64,000 bases of DNA from AM-1111 sp046302135. GTDB lineage: Bacteria > Bacteroidota > Bacteroidia > B-17B0 > Aurantibacillaceae. The notes beneath the pieces are model-generated. The model had not been told where the DNA came from, ran no database searches, and was given only the letters and a program-made list of their open reading frames with translations. Positions 34,190 through 43,492 of this stretch are shown here, piece by piece. The stretch covers positions 46,079 through 110,078 of the forward strand of contig JBKCIQ010000094.1 in assembly GCA_046302135.1 (NCBI GenBank), in the 5' to 3' direction. Each line of letters opens with the position of its first letter. The first letter of the stretch is position 1. The position numbers and the translations under genes were made by a program.

Positions 34190-36112
34190 ATGGACAAAAA
34201 ATCAACAATTGGGTTGATCTTGATGGGAATCATTTTAGCCGTTTGGGTTTTCATGAGTGGCCCAAGCAAGGAAGAAAAACTAAAGAAGCAGGCTTATCAA
34301 GACTCTCTTGTTAATGCCGAAAAGAAAAAGAAAGAAGAACTCCTAGTTAAGCAAATTCAAAAGCCAAAGGTAAAAACACCTGACACAATAACGGTAAAAA
34401 ATATTGTAACAGAAAATGACAGTGTTAAACAAGTTCGTAAAAAAAATTCATGGGCAGATTTCCTTCCTGCTTCTGAGGGTAAAGAAGAAACGCTGACCAT
34501 AGAGAACGAAAAAATCAAAGCCTTCATTTCAACCAAAAGCGGAAGAATTACCAATGTAATTTTAAAGGAATTTAAAAAGTCGGACAAAAAAACTCCTCTT
34601 GAACTATTCGAAAAGCAAACATCGAACCAGGAAATAATTTTTAACTGTTATGAGAATAGTAAAAGTATTTCGTTGGACAGTATGTATTTCATAGCTGATA
34701 AAAAACAAGTTATAGTATCAGGTGAACAGACCTCTTCCTTAAAACTCAAACTTCCTACATCCAAACCGGGATCTTATATTGAATATGTTTATACTCTAAA
34801 GGGTAATGATTACCTCGTTGATCACAAAATGAATTTTGTAAAAATGGATTCTATCATTTCGCCTAACTCAATTGTAATAATGAATATGGCAATGCTTTAT
34901 CCAACACAGGAAAAGCATATTGAAAAAGAAAGGCAGATTTCATCGGTATACTTTTGCGAAGATGATGGTGATATTGATAATCTGAGTTTAACCAAAGATG
35001 ACAGTACCACCAAAACAGAATCAGAATTAAAATGGGTAGCGTTTAAGCAACAGTTTTTTACTGCCGCAATAATAAACCAAGGGAAATTCGCAACCGGTAC
35101 AAACATGAAAATTAAACCATTCGGACAGAATGAAAATTTTATAACCAATTTAGACATTAACTACGTTAAAGGTGCCAGCGCAAATCTTTACCTCGCTGAC
35201 CCTCTTGCAAAAGGTTCCTTTAACCTTAAATACTACTTTGGCCCCAACGATTACCTGACCATGAAAAAATATGATATGGACCTAGAGGACATTATTCCTA
35301 TGGGTTGGACGGTTTTTTCATACATCAACAAGTGGTTGGTTGTTCCTGTATTTTACCTCTTCAGAAACACAGATTTTAACTACGGCTGGGTAATTTTGAT
35401 TTTGACTTTTGTTATTAAAGGGTTATTGTTACCTATAGGTTACATGACTTTCAAGTCTTCCGCAAAAATGAAAGTTTTGAAACCTGAGACAGATAAAATC
35501 AATGAGAAATTTGGCGCTGATGGAGACCCGATGAAAAAACAGCAAGAAACAATGGCACTTTATAATAGAGCCGGCGTCTCACCATTCAGTGGATGTTTAC
35601 CATTGGTATTTCAAATGTTCGTGTTAATTGCATTATTTAATTACTTTCCTGCCGCCTTTGAATTGAGGCAAAAAACATTCTTGTGGGCCGATGATTTGTC
35701 GACCTATGATTCAATTTTTGATTTCGGATTTAATATCCCGCTCTACGGAGGGCACGTGAGTTTATTTGCATTACTCATGTTTGCTTCTACCTTGGGGTTT
35801 ACTTTTTATCAGCAAAAAATGTTTCCTAATCAGCAGACCAACATGCCCGGAATGAAATTCATGATGTATGCTATGCCTTTTCTTTTTCTTGGATTCATGA
35901 ACAGTTACAGCGCAGGATTGAGCTGGTATTACTTTGTGGCAAACATCATAAATATTTTGCAAAATATCTTATTGAAATTCTTTATAAAGGATGAAGCACT
36001 GAGAGCTGAAGTAGACAAGAATTTAAAAAATCCGAATAAGAAGAAAAAAGGTTTTGCCGCAAGACTGGAAGAGATGGCTAAACAGCGTCAGCAATTATCA
36101 AACCGCAAATAA
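34190..36112 (+). CDS. yidC: Membrane protein insertase YidC
   Basis: Inserts proteins into the inner membrane, alone or with Sec. The 640 residues have the Gram-negative layout: an N-terminal helix (about 6-22), a large periplasmic beta domain (about 90-350), then five membrane helices (about 370-580) containing the conserved insertase core (YGWVILILTFVIKGLLLP, FSGCLPLVFQMFVLIALF) and a basic C-terminal tail that can contact ribosomes (NKKKKGFAARLEEMAKQR). It leads a group with three downstream genes. Confidence 0.97.
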   Translation: MDKKSTIGLILMGIILAVWVFMSGPSKEEKLKKQAYQDSLVNAEKKKKEELLVKQIQKPKVKTPDTITVKNIVTENDSVKQVRKKNSWADFLPASEGKEETLTIENEKIKAFISTKSGRITNVILKEFKKSDKKTPLELFEKQTSNQEIIFNCYENSKSISLDSMYFIADKKQVIVSGEQTSSLKLKLPTSKPGSYIEYVYTLKGNDYLVDHKMNFVKMDSIISPNSIVIMNMAMLYPTQEKHIEKERQISSVYFCEDDGDIDNLSLTKDDSTTKTESELKWVAFKQQFFTAAIINQGKFATGTNMKIKPFGQNENFITNLDINYVKGASANLYLADPLAKGSFNLKYYFGPNDYLTMKKYDMDLEDIIPMGWTVFSYINKWLVVPVFYLFRNTDFNYGWVILILTFVIKGLLLPIGYMTFKSSAKMKVLKPETDKINEKFGADGDPMKKQQETMALYNRAGVSPFSGCLPLVFQMFVLIALFNYFPAAFELRQKTFLWADDLSTYDSIFDFGFNIPLYGGHVSLFALLMFASTLGFTFYQQKMFPNQQTNMPGMKFMMYAMPFLFLGFMNSYSAGLSWYYFVANIINILQNILLKFFIKDEALRAEVDKNLKNPNKKKKGFAARLEEMAKQRQQLSNRK

Positions 36113-36153
36113 AAAAACAGAATTTTATAATTGCAAGCAATCAAAATAAAGGT

Positions 36154-36870
36154 GTGTATGGTTACATTCGCTTATCTATCACATTTCTATTAACATCATT
36201 TTTTTTATTAGGGTTTTCAGATAAAAATGTAAGAGGTGTAATTGTTCAGGGTTTCACAGCAAAATCAGGTAACAAGTATAAATTTTACATGTTAGGTAAT
36301 AATCATATTAATTTCAGTGTAAATAGACCATCAAAGCAGGACGAGAATATCCAACTTTGTATTGCTGCAGCATTTACTAAAGATCAACAGGTTGATGGAA
36401 TTCACGCGGTAAACGGCCGAATATTTAATGATAATAAAATAAACCACAGTGTAGGAGGAGCTCTAGTAATTTCAAATGGAAAAGTGAGATTTATCAACAC
36501 CAAAAAAGGTAAAATTTTCAGCGGAGCATATGTGAAAAAGTTGAGTAAATCAAAGTCCTCTTTTTTTCAGCAATTGTACGTTATTGTAAACGGAAAGCCC
36601 GAGGTTTCTAAAAGCAAAAAAGTGTTTCAGTGCAGAGGAATTGCAAGATTAAAAACCGGTGAGATCTGCATTGCAGAGAGTGAAAAAGCAATAACACTAC
36701 AAACTTTTGCAAATGATCTTGGCGAAAAAGTACAGGAGTTGATTTATACAGATATGGGATCATGGGATGAAGGATGGTATAAAGATGAAAAAGGAAATAG
36801 CCACAAAATGGGAAGCATTTTCTTTGATACAGACAAACAAACCAACTGGATATATTTTTCAAAAAAATAG
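36154..36870 (+). CDS. Exported protein, possibly phosphodiester-glycosidase-like (NAGPA fold)
   Basis: A 238-residue protein with an N-terminal hydrophobic signal (about 4-22) and a GTG start preceded by AAAGG; no in-frame ATG is better. The segments AVNGRIFND (about 86-94), LVISNGKV and the late acidic IYTDMGSWDEGW (about 198-208) echo the order of NAGPA/phosphodiester-glycosidase proteins (VNGGIF, I.NG, Asp-Gly-Gly-x-Ser), although the Asp-Gly-Gly-x-Ser of active enzymes is replaced by Asp-Met-Gly-Ser. The assignment is tentative. It is 41 bases after yidC and 2 before a thioesterase gene, so likely in the same operon. Confidence 0.5.
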   Translation: MYGYIRLSITFLLTSFFLLGFSDKNVRGVIVQGFTAKSGNKYKFYMLGNNHINFSVNRPSKQDENIQLCIAAAFTKDQQVDGIHAVNGRIFNDNKINHSVGGALVISNGKVRFINTKKGKIFSGAYVKKLSKSKSSFFQQLYVIVNGKPEVSKSKKVFQCRGIARLKTGEICIAESEKAITLQTFANDLGEKVQELIYTDMGSWDEGWYKDEKGNSHKMGSIFFDTDKQTNWIYFSKK

Positions 36871-36872
36871 CA

Positions 36873-37313
36873 ATGACAGCTTCACAAACTCACAGCCACA
36901 CTACAAAAATACAAGTCAGGTTCAAAGATATAGACCAACAAGGACATGTTAACAACGCAAATCATCTGACCTATGCTGAAACTTCAAGAGTAAATTACTT
37001 TCAGCAAATTTTAGGCAAAGATGTTGACTGGGACGAGACAGGATTATTGCTGGCAAGAACAGAAATAGATTATCTTGAACCCATTTTTTTTGAAGATGAA
37101 ATAGAAGTAACATGTGCTGTTTCAGCCATAGGCAACAAAAGCTTTGACATGGAAAATGTAATTCTAAAAATTACTGCAGAAGAGAAAAAAGTTTGTGCAA
37201 AAGTTAAAAGTGTGTTTGTTTGCTTTAATTATAATACAAAATCCAGTACTATGGTACCTGAGATTTGGAAGCATAAATTCATTGAATTTGAAAAAAATAT
37301 AGATATAAAATGA
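36873..37313 (+). CDS. Acyl-CoA thioesterase, 4HBT hotdog fold
   Basis: Probably hydrolyses an acyl-CoA or acyl-ACP. The 146 residues match the 4-hydroxybenzoyl-CoA thioesterase/YbgC group: the motif VRFKDIDQQGHVNNANHLTY (about 17-36) contains the catalytic-type Asp and the GHVNNA loop at the start of the central helix. The sequence does not define the acyl chain. Its stop codon overlaps the next start in ATGA (37310-37313), so translation of the two is probably coupled. Confidence 0.87.
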   Translation: MTASQTHSHTTKIQVRFKDIDQQGHVNNANHLTYAETSRVNYFQQILGKDVDWDETGLLLARTEIDYLEPIFFEDEIEVTCAVSAIGNKSFDMENVILKITAEEKKVCAKVKSVFVCFNYNTKSSTMVPEIWKHKFIEFEKNIDIK

Positions 37314-38479
37314 AAGCTCAGAAAAATGATGAATTCAGGTTGGTTGTAACAACTATACCCGGTCTTGAACAGACCCTTGCCAACGAGCTTTTAAAAATGG
37401 GAGGAAAAGATGTACAACAACACACAAGATCTGTTTCATGTGTTGGCGACCTTGGTTTTATGTATAAAATCAACTTCAATTTGCGAACAGGTCTAAGGGT
37501 ATTGAAACCAATTAAAAAGTTTATCGCCTCAAACGATAAGCAACTTTACAATGAAATAAAAAAAATTGACTGGGCGCAATACCTTGAAAAGAACGGTAAT
37601 TTATGGATTGACTCAACCCTTAATTCCGAAAATTTTAATCATAGTCAATACATTTCACAAGTTGCAAAAGATGGAATAGCAGACCAGTTCAGGTCAAATA
37701 CCGGAATTCGTCCAAGCGTAAGTAAGGAGAGACCCGACATAAGATTAAATCTGCACATTTTTAAGGATGAGGTAACATTATCTTTGGACAGTAGCGGAGA
37801 ATCATTGCACAAGAGAGGATACAGAAATGGAACCAACCTCGCGCCCCTTAACGAAGTTCTTGCGGCAGGCATGATACTACTGAGCGGATGGGAAAAACAC
37901 ATTCAGTTCATCGATCCGATGTGCGGAAGTGGTACCATTCCAATAGAAGCCGCGCTCATCTCTGCAAATATTCCTCCGGGTTATTATAGAGATAATTTTG
38001 GTTTTATGAGTTGGAAGGATTTTGATGAGGAATTATGGAAGTTAATAAGTGAAAAATCAATTGAAAAAATCAAAGACACTGATACTGAAATTTTGGCCAG
38101 CGATATTTCAAAAAATGTTTTAAAAAAAGCTAAAGAAAACGCCGGCAACGCAAACGTTGAAGACATAATAAAATTTTCTGGTTTATCATTTTTCGATATT
38201 ATTCCAACTAAGCAAAGAGGATTGATCATGATAAATCCTCCGTATGGTGAAAGAATGGAAATGGATGATATCCCTAAGTTGTACAAAGAAATTGGAGATA
38301 AGCTCAAAAAAGATTTCAATGGATATTCTTGTTGGATAATCACATCAAATCTTGAGGCAATAAAAAGCATTGGCTTACATCACAGCAGAAAGATCACACT
38401 CTTCAACGGAGCATTAGAATGCAAATTTCTGAAATACGAAATGTATCAAGGAACTAAAAAACAAAAGAATATTGCCTAG
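37310..38479 (+). CDS. THUMP-domain class I rRNA methyltransferase, RlmL-type
   Basis: Likely methylates guanine N2 in 23S rRNA, by similarity to the RlmL N-terminal half/YcbY and UPF0020 proteins. The 389 residues comprise a ferredoxin-like plus THUMP RNA-binding part (about 8-160), then a Rossmann methyltransferase with the SAM loop DPMCGSGTIPIEAA (202-215) and the catalytic NPPYG at 309-313. The RlmK half found in E. coli is absent, as is usual for this short form. Translationally coupled to the thioesterase gene by an ATGA overlap. Confidence 0.9.
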   Translation: MKAQKNDEFRLVVTTIPGLEQTLANELLKMGGKDVQQHTRSVSCVGDLGFMYKINFNLRTGLRVLKPIKKFIASNDKQLYNEIKKIDWAQYLEKNGNLWIDSTLNSENFNHSQYISQVAKDGIADQFRSNTGIRPSVSKERPDIRLNLHIFKDEVTLSLDSSGESLHKRGYRNGTNLAPLNEVLAAGMILLSGWEKHIQFIDPMCGSGTIPIEAALISANIPPGYYRDNFGFMSWKDFDEELWKLISEKSIEKIKDTDTEILASDISKNVLKKAKENAGNANVEDIIKFSGLSFFDIIPTKQRGLIMINPPYGERMEMDDIPKLYKEIGDKLKKDFNGYSCWIITSNLEAIKSIGLHHSRKITLFNGALECKFLKYEMYQGTKKQKNIA

Positions 38480-38485
38480 TTTTAA

Positions 38486-40270
38486 TTATTTTCCTTTGGT
38501 TTGTTTGGCGTATGCCGCAAAAACATCTCTGCTTCTGATGTAACCTATTGTACGATTGTCTTCTTCTGTAACTGCAACCTTATCGACATCAAATTTCATT
38601 ATAATATTCAAAACCTTTCCAAGACTATCACTTTTTTTGACTGAAGGAACTTCTAAATCTGTGATATTCATTGCAGTATTTTTTTCAGGGGTTTTTTCTG
38701 AGTCTTTAAGATTAACTTTTCTAAGTGACAATGAACCTACATACTGAAGTTTTTCATCTACCACAATAAAATCGCTGGAGTGATAATAATTTGCAATTTC
38801 TTTAAGATCTGAAAAAGAGGTGTTCTTGTTTACAAGTGCCAGTAATCTAAATTCTGGAAAATAATCTTTAATGATAATTTGTTCAATAACATCTCTTTTC
38901 ATATCCCATAAATGAGCAGGACTGGAAAATCTATCATCTACCTGGTTTTTATAAAAAGAAATTTGTCTTGATAAAATAAAAGTGAATATTGAAACAATGA
39001 TGACAGGCGGAAGCAATGCATAACTTCCGGTCATTTCACAAATCATGATAATTCCTGCGAGAGGAGCGTTTGCTACACCGGCATAAAAAGCACCCATTCC
39101 GACCACCATGTAGGTAACAACTTTTACATCCGGATTATTAAGTGAGTATTTTGCAATTATTCCAACACCTGCACCAAGCATTGCACCAATAAAAAGTGAA
39201 GGACCAAAGATACCCGCACTTCCTCCGCTACCAATTGTTAGTGTAGTCGCGACGATCTTTAAAAGTGCAACAATTAAAAGAGCAAGCAATGTGTATATAA
39301 TTCCTTCTTTTAAAAAAAAATCAGGCAAATTACCATTGATTACTTTCTGTAAATAGTTGTGGCCCGTTCCGCTGATTTCAAAAAAGAACAACGCAATAAT
39401 TCCGGTAAATAATCCGCCAAGGGCAGGCTTCAGCCATGAAGGTATCTTAACGCTACTCATGAATTTACTTGCATCATTAAAACCTTTAATGAAAAGAAAT
39501 CCGAATAAATAACATAAGACACCTAAGAGAAGATAAAATACAATTTCAGAGTAATGGAAAGTTTCTTTTTCGGAAATTGCAAGCAATGGCTCACTACCTG
39601 CATAAGCAATATAAACCAGATATGCGGTTACAGAGGAAATAAAACAAGGAATCAGCGCATCACTTTCAATATCTTTCTTATAAACCATTTCAACGGCTGT
39701 TAAAGCTCCGCCTAGTGGGGTTTTAAATGCCGCACCCAAACCTGCAGCTGTTCCGCTTAACAAAAGTGTTCTGCGACCTCTTGGACCAGCACCGGCAATA
39801 TTGGCAATTGCCACTCCAACACCGGCACCTATCTGTGATATCGGACCTTCTTTTCCACCGCTACCACCTGATGACAATGTGAAAATTGTAGCCAATGATT
39901 TAAAAAAAGGAACTTTTGTATTAATCTTACCTTCCTTATTATGAAAAGCATTAATCATTTCGTCAGTACCGGTACCCTCGGCCTCTCTGCAAAAAAAATA
40001 AATAATCAGTCCGCAAACTAATCCCCCGGATGATGGCAGAAACACTACAAGAAAAGATTGAATTGGGAATTGGCTAATAAAGTTAAATTTTTCCTGCATG
40101 GACTTTCCCTGTGAAATATCATAATTATGAAGCCCACTAATCCATTCCTCCGAAAGATTGAGGAGAATAGAAAATATCATTGCTATGAGTCCGGAGACGA
40201 TACCGGTTAGTACTGCATAAAAAAAAACGTGCGTTTCCTTTTTAATTCTAAATTTTTCCGGTAATAGCAT
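38486..40270 (-). CDS. CLC-family chloride channel or Cl-/H+ antiporter with CBS pair
   Basis: A 594-residue protein: about ten membrane helices (20-450) and two C-terminal CBS domains (about 460-590) that usually bind adenine nucleotides. The gating-glutamate motif GGKEGPISQ (Glu141) is present, which is consistent with proton-coupled antiport, and GSGGSAGIFGPSLF gives the later filter segment. The first filter motif reads GTGTDE where well-studied CLCs have GSGIPE, so anion selectivity may differ. It ends seven bases from the stop of the methyltransferase gene, facing it. Confidence 0.93.
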   Translation of the reverse strand: MLLPEKFRIKKETHVFFYAVLTGIVSGLIAMIFSILLNLSEEWISGLHNYDISQGKSMQEKFNFISQFPIQSFLVVFLPSSGGLVCGLIIYFFCREAEGTGTDEMINAFHNKEGKINTKVPFFKSLATIFTLSSGGSGGKEGPISQIGAGVGVAIANIAGAGPRGRRTLLLSGTAAGLGAAFKTPLGGALTAVEMVYKKDIESDALIPCFISSVTAYLVYIAYAGSEPLLAISEKETFHYSEIVFYLLLGVLCYLFGFLFIKGFNDASKFMSSVKIPSWLKPALGGLFTGIIALFFFEISGTGHNYLQKVINGNLPDFFLKEGIIYTLLALLIVALLKIVATTLTIGSGGSAGIFGPSLFIGAMLGAGVGIIAKYSLNNPDVKVVTYMVVGMGAFYAGVANAPLAGIIMICEMTGSYALLPPVIIVSIFTFILSRQISFYKNQVDDRFSSPAHLWDMKRDVIEQIIIKDYFPEFRLLALVNKNTSFSDLKEIANYYHSSDFIVVDEKLQYVGSLSLRKVNLKDSEKTPEKNTAMNITDLEVPSVKKSDSLGKVLNIIMKFDVDKVAVTEEDNRTIGYIRSRDVFAAYAKQTKGK

Positions 40271-40316
40271 TTGTCTGATCGATAATTAATTCAGATTCAA
40301 TTACGGTCGGTGAATT

Positions 40317-40988
40317 TTACCTATCCTCCTCATCATAATTGCTATTGAATTCATCCTGACCATATTCATCGTTTTCATCAGATTCTTCATTTTCTTCCTG
40401 ATATTCATTATCATCTTGCTCCTCAGCATTTCCAATTACTCCTCTTGCTTCTTCTTCATCAAGTATTTCTTCAGTTCCATTATCAGCATTTTTATAAGCA
40501 TCGTCATCATTTTCCATAGCTTGTAATAATGCGGCCATTCCCGCCTCTTTGGATAGGGGCTCATCACCCTTTTGACCGCCGGCAGGTTTGTATTGCTTGG
40601 GAGCAACACCAACAGACTTGATGCATGTAGGAAAATTTCCTTTTTCCTCTTTTGTTATTTTCAACAATTCAATATTCAATGTCCAGGTTACAGTCTTATC
40701 ATATACATAAACAAATCTCTGATGTGGATCTTCAACACATGATGCTATTTTGGTTTTTTCCATATGCCTAACACCCTCCTCAAGATCATCCTTTAGCAAA
40801 GTAATTTCTGTTCCTTTTCTCCAGTAAGCATCACTTATAAAGAAAGATGCTGCATGTTTATTGTCAAAATTTATTGCATGCTGAATTGCCTCATGCAATT
40901 CTTTAAACGTTTGAGTAGATTTTATTTCAATGTCACGATAAATCTCATCGTAATCTTCAAACTGAACCCTAAAACGGTAAACTGCCAT
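40317..40988 (-). CDS. pRiA4b ORF-3-like protein with acidic tail
   Basis: A 223-residue soluble protein. Residues 1 to about 145 match the plasmid pRiA4b ORF-3-like domain (YRFRVQFEDYDEIYRDIEI, TFKELHEAIQHAINFD, RFVYVYDKTVTW), a fold seen on plasmids, in transposon passenger genes and on chromosomes, with no proven function. The final 65 residues are an extreme Asp/Glu tract (EEQDDNEYQEENEESDEND) likely to be disordered; it might mimic nucleic acid or bind a basic partner (inference). No mobile element surrounds it. Confidence 0.83.
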   Translation of the reverse strand: MAVYRFRVQFEDYDEIYRDIEIKSTQTFKELHEAIQHAINFDNKHAASFFISDAYWRKGTEITLLKDDLEEGVRHMEKTKIASCVEDPHQRFVYVYDKTVTWTLNIELLKITKEEKGNFPTCIKSVGVAPKQYKPAGGQKGDEPLSKEAGMAALLQAMENDDDAYKNADNGTEEILDEEEARGVIGNAEEQDDNEYQEENEESDENDEYGQDEFNSNYDEEDR

Positions 40989-41092
40989 AATGATTTCTTA
41001 AAGGACTTTAAAAATAGACAATTGAGATTAATGCAACAACATTTTCGTAAATAATCATTTAGTAGGTTGATAAAATTCGAAATACAGGTGAT

Positions 41093-41126
41093 AAAAAAAT
41101 CCCTGCCATTTTTTGGTGACAGGGAT
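41093..41126 (-). terminator. Rho-independent terminator after atpC
   Basis: On the minus strand ATCCCTG and CAGGGAT (41120-41126 and 41099-41105) form a seven-pair stem, with inner ACC/GGT pairing possible, followed by a run of seven T. It lies 22 bases past the atpC stop. Confidence 0.85.
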
Positions 41127-41147
41127 TAATTTAATTGTATTAGGAAA

Positions 41148-41384
41148 TTACTCTGCTAGAATAATAACATGGTTATTTAATACCTCAACTACTCCACCAT
41201 TGATCTCAAAATACTGAACCTTACCTGAGTTATCGGTAACTTTTATTTTTCCTTTTTTAAGTGAAGAAATCAAGGGAGCATGACGCTTTAAAATACCAAG
41301 TCGGCCGTTGGCATCTGGCACAACAACAGATTTGGCTTCTCCTTCAAATAATTTTTTATCGGGTTTGATTATTTCTAGATTCAT
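41148..41384 (-). CDS. atpC: ATP synthase F1 epsilon subunit, short form
   Basis: Links the rotor stalk to the catalytic head of the F-type ATP synthase. Only 78 residues: the N-terminal beta-sandwich (MNLEIIKPDKKLFEG, VVVPDANGRLGILKRHAPLIS) is complete, while the C-terminal helical hairpin that inhibits ATP hydrolysis in E. coli is missing. The short form is common in Bacteroidota, so this is not a truncation. Eight bases after atpD, followed by a terminator. Confidence 0.95.
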   Translation of the reverse strand: MNLEIIKPDKKLFEGEAKSVVVPDANGRLGILKRHAPLISSLKKGKIKVTDNSGKVQYFEINGGVVEVLNNHVIILAE

Positions 41385-41392
41385 GCCCTAAA

Positions 41393-42901
41393 TTATTTTG
41401 CTTCAGCCAATAACTTTTTACCTTTTTCAATTGCGTCTTCAATTGTACCAACTAAGTTGAAAGCTGCTTCAGGATATTCATCAACTTCACCATCCATGAT
41501 CATGTTGAATCCTTTTATGGTATCTTCTATGGATACAAACACACCTTCTAATCCTGTAAACTGTTCTGCAACATGGAATGGCTGAGACAAGAAACGTTGT
41601 ACACGACGAGCTCTGTGAACAACAAGCTTATCCTCTTCGCTCAATTCATCCATACCCAAAATGGCAATGATGTCCTGAAGTTCTTTGTAACGCTGAAGTA
41701 TTTGTTTAACGCGCTGTGCAGTATTGTAATGCGAATCACCCAAAACTGTTGGGCTCAAGATTCTTGAAGTAGAGTCTAGTGGATCAACTGCCGGGTAAAT
41801 TCCCAACTCTGCAATTTTTCTACTCAATACAGTAGTTGCATCCAAGTGAGCAAATGTAGTAGCAGGAGCCGGATCGGTTAAGTCATCAGCAGGTACATAA
41901 ACCGCCTGCACCGAAGTAATTGAACCTTTTTTAGTTGAAGTAATTCTTTCTTGCATTAATCCCATTTCAGTTGCTAGTGTAGGTTGATATCCTACCGCTG
42001 AAGGCATACGACCCAAAAGCGCAGAAACTTCTGACCCTGCTTGAGTAAAACGGAAAATATTATCGATAAAGAAAAGAATATCACGTCCCTGACCTGAACC
42101 ATCTCCATCGCGGAAATATTCTGCCATTGTCAATCCTGAAAGGGCAACACGTGCACGAGCCCCCGGAGGTTCATTCATCTGACCAAACACAAGCGTTGCC
42201 TGAGATTTTGCCAATTCTGTTTTATCAACTTTGGTCAGATCCCAACCTCCACTTTCCATACTATGCTTAAATTCTTCGCCGTATTTTATTACACCTGACT
42301 CAATCATTTCACGAAGCAAATCGTTCCCTTCACGGGTACGCTCACCAACACCTGCAAAAACCGAAAGACCAGCATAGCCTTTTGCGATGTTGTTAATCAA
42401 CTCCATAATCAAAACAGTTTTACCTACACCGGCACCACCAAACAATCCAATCTTACCACCTTTTGCGTAAGGCTCAAGAAGGTCAATTACTTTGATACCT
42501 GTAAACAAAACTTCGGTTGCAGTAGATAAGTCTTCGAACTTCGGAGGCATCCTGTGTATACTGTATCCTCCCTCATTTGAAACGGAATCAATTCCGTCAA
42601 TCGCTTCACCCACAACATTAAATAATCTTCCCTTTACTTTATCACCGATAGGCATTTTAATTGGACTACCGGTTGCAACTACTTCCATTCCACGAGTAAG
42701 TCCATCAGTAGAGTCCATCGCAATAGCTCTGATGGTGTCCTGGCCAATGTGCTGCTGACACTCAAGAATTATTTTTTGACCTCCGCCTTTTACAATTTCA
42801 AGAGCGTCTAAGATGTTAGGAAGCTTGCCTCCCTGTAGATCAAATGAAATATCAACTACAGGTCCAATTACCTGTGAAACTTTTCCGGTCTGTTTTGACA
42901 T
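41393..42901 (-). CDS. atpD: ATP synthase F1 beta subunit
   Basis: Catalytic subunit of the F-type ATP synthase. The 502 residues are full length, with the Walker A GGAGVGKT at 155-162, the catalytic segment GERTREGNDL, ILFFIDNIFRF holding the Walker B Asp, and the signature PAVDPLDSTSR. It forms a two-gene unit with atpC; the remaining subunit genes are not in the window, as expected for Bacteroidota, where the pair is usually detached. Confidence 0.99.
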   Translation of the reverse strand: MSKQTGKVSQVIGPVVDISFDLQGGKLPNILDALEIVKGGGQKIILECQQHIGQDTIRAIAMDSTDGLTRGMEVVATGSPIKMPIGDKVKGRLFNVVGEAIDGIDSVSNEGGYSIHRMPPKFEDLSTATEVLFTGIKVIDLLEPYAKGGKIGLFGGAGVGKTVLIMELINNIAKGYAGLSVFAGVGERTREGNDLLREMIESGVIKYGEEFKHSMESGGWDLTKVDKTELAKSQATLVFGQMNEPPGARARVALSGLTMAEYFRDGDGSGQGRDILFFIDNIFRFTQAGSEVSALLGRMPSAVGYQPTLATEMGLMQERITSTKKGSITSVQAVYVPADDLTDPAPATTFAHLDATTVLSRKIAELGIYPAVDPLDSTSRILSPTVLGDSHYNTAQRVKQILQRYKELQDIIAILGMDELSEEDKLVVHRARRVQRFLSQPFHVAEQFTGLEGVFVSIEDTIKGFNMIMDGEVDEYPEAAFNLVGTIEDAIEKGKKLLAEAK

Positions 42902-42923
42902 GAGAATGATTTTTTTACGGGCG

Positions 42924-42931
42924 CAAAGATA
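42924..42931 (-). promoter_or_regulatory. Putative -7 box for atpD-atpC
   Basis: On the minus strand this is TATCTTTG, a perfect TAnnTTTG, 22 bases before the atpD ATG. No exact -33 TTTG; strength may come from the extended AT-rich region upstream. Confidence 0.5.
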
Positions 42932-43085
42932 AGTGATTTTAATTGTAAAACGAAGTAGAATTTTAGCTTGTGAATTCTTTGTTGGAAATTAAATTAAAAT
43001 AAAGATTTCCAAAGTTTTTATAATAATTAAGCACATTTAAAATTATTTATAACACTGATAATCTGTGTCTTAAAATTATTTTTAT

Positions 43086-43125
43086 TACATAAGATTAAAA
43101 TACATAAGTTATTTATGTATCTTTG
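43086..43125 (+). promoter_or_regulatory. Candidate PadR operator overlapping the padR promoter
   Basis: ATACATAA (43100-43107) and TTATGTAT (43113-43120) form a perfect eight-base inverted repeat with a five-base spacer. Its right arm overlaps the -7 box TATCTTTG (43118-43125). A further half-site TACATAAG at 43086 repeats the left arm 15 bases upstream. PadR proteins are known to bind ATGT/ACAT-type palindromes and often repress their own operon, so autoregulation is likely (inference). Confidence 0.68.
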
Positions 43126-43154
43126 CTGCCATAATTGCATTATTTAAAAACAAC

Positions 43155-43490
43155 ATGTACTCATCAGAATTAGTAAAAGGTAATTTAAAAACCATAGTAT
43201 TAAAACTTTTGGAACAAGAAGGTAAAATGTATGGCTATGAAATCACCCAGAAAGTGAAATTATTATCGGGAGAAAAAATCATGATAACTGAGGGCGCACT
43301 GTACCCCACACTTCATGCGTTGGAATCTGAAGGCGCAGTAACAACTGAAACAGAATTTATTGGAAAGCGTGTGAGAAAATATTATTCACTCACAAAAGCA
43401 GGAAAAAACATGATGCAAGTGCGAGTAAATGAGTTCAGAGATTTTATGAATACCATGATGCTTGTTCTAGATTTAAAACCGTCTTCCTGA
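43155..43490 (+). CDS. PadR-family transcriptional regulator
   Basis: A 111-residue winged-helix repressor of the PadR-s1 type. The order is typical: KGNLKTIVLKLL, the helix GKMYGYEITQKV, ITEGALYPTLHALESEGAV as recognition helix and wing, then KYYSLTKAGK and a C-terminal dimerisation helix. PadR proteins respond to small molecules or stress and usually control the gene beside them. The next gene starts two bases after the stop, and a perfect palindrome lies on the promoter. Ligand unknown. Confidence 0.94.
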   Translation: MYSSELVKGNLKTIVLKLLEQEGKMYGYEITQKVKLLSGEKIMITEGALYPTLHALESEGAVTTETEFIGKRVRKYYSLTKAGKNMMQVRVNEFRDFMNTMMLVLDLKPSS

Positions 43491-43492
43491 AC

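Noticed and set aside
40317..40988. Possible integrated plasmid or transposon remnant because of the pRiA4b-like gene
   Set aside because: No transposase, inverted repeats or composition shift surrounds it; neighbours are housekeeping genes.
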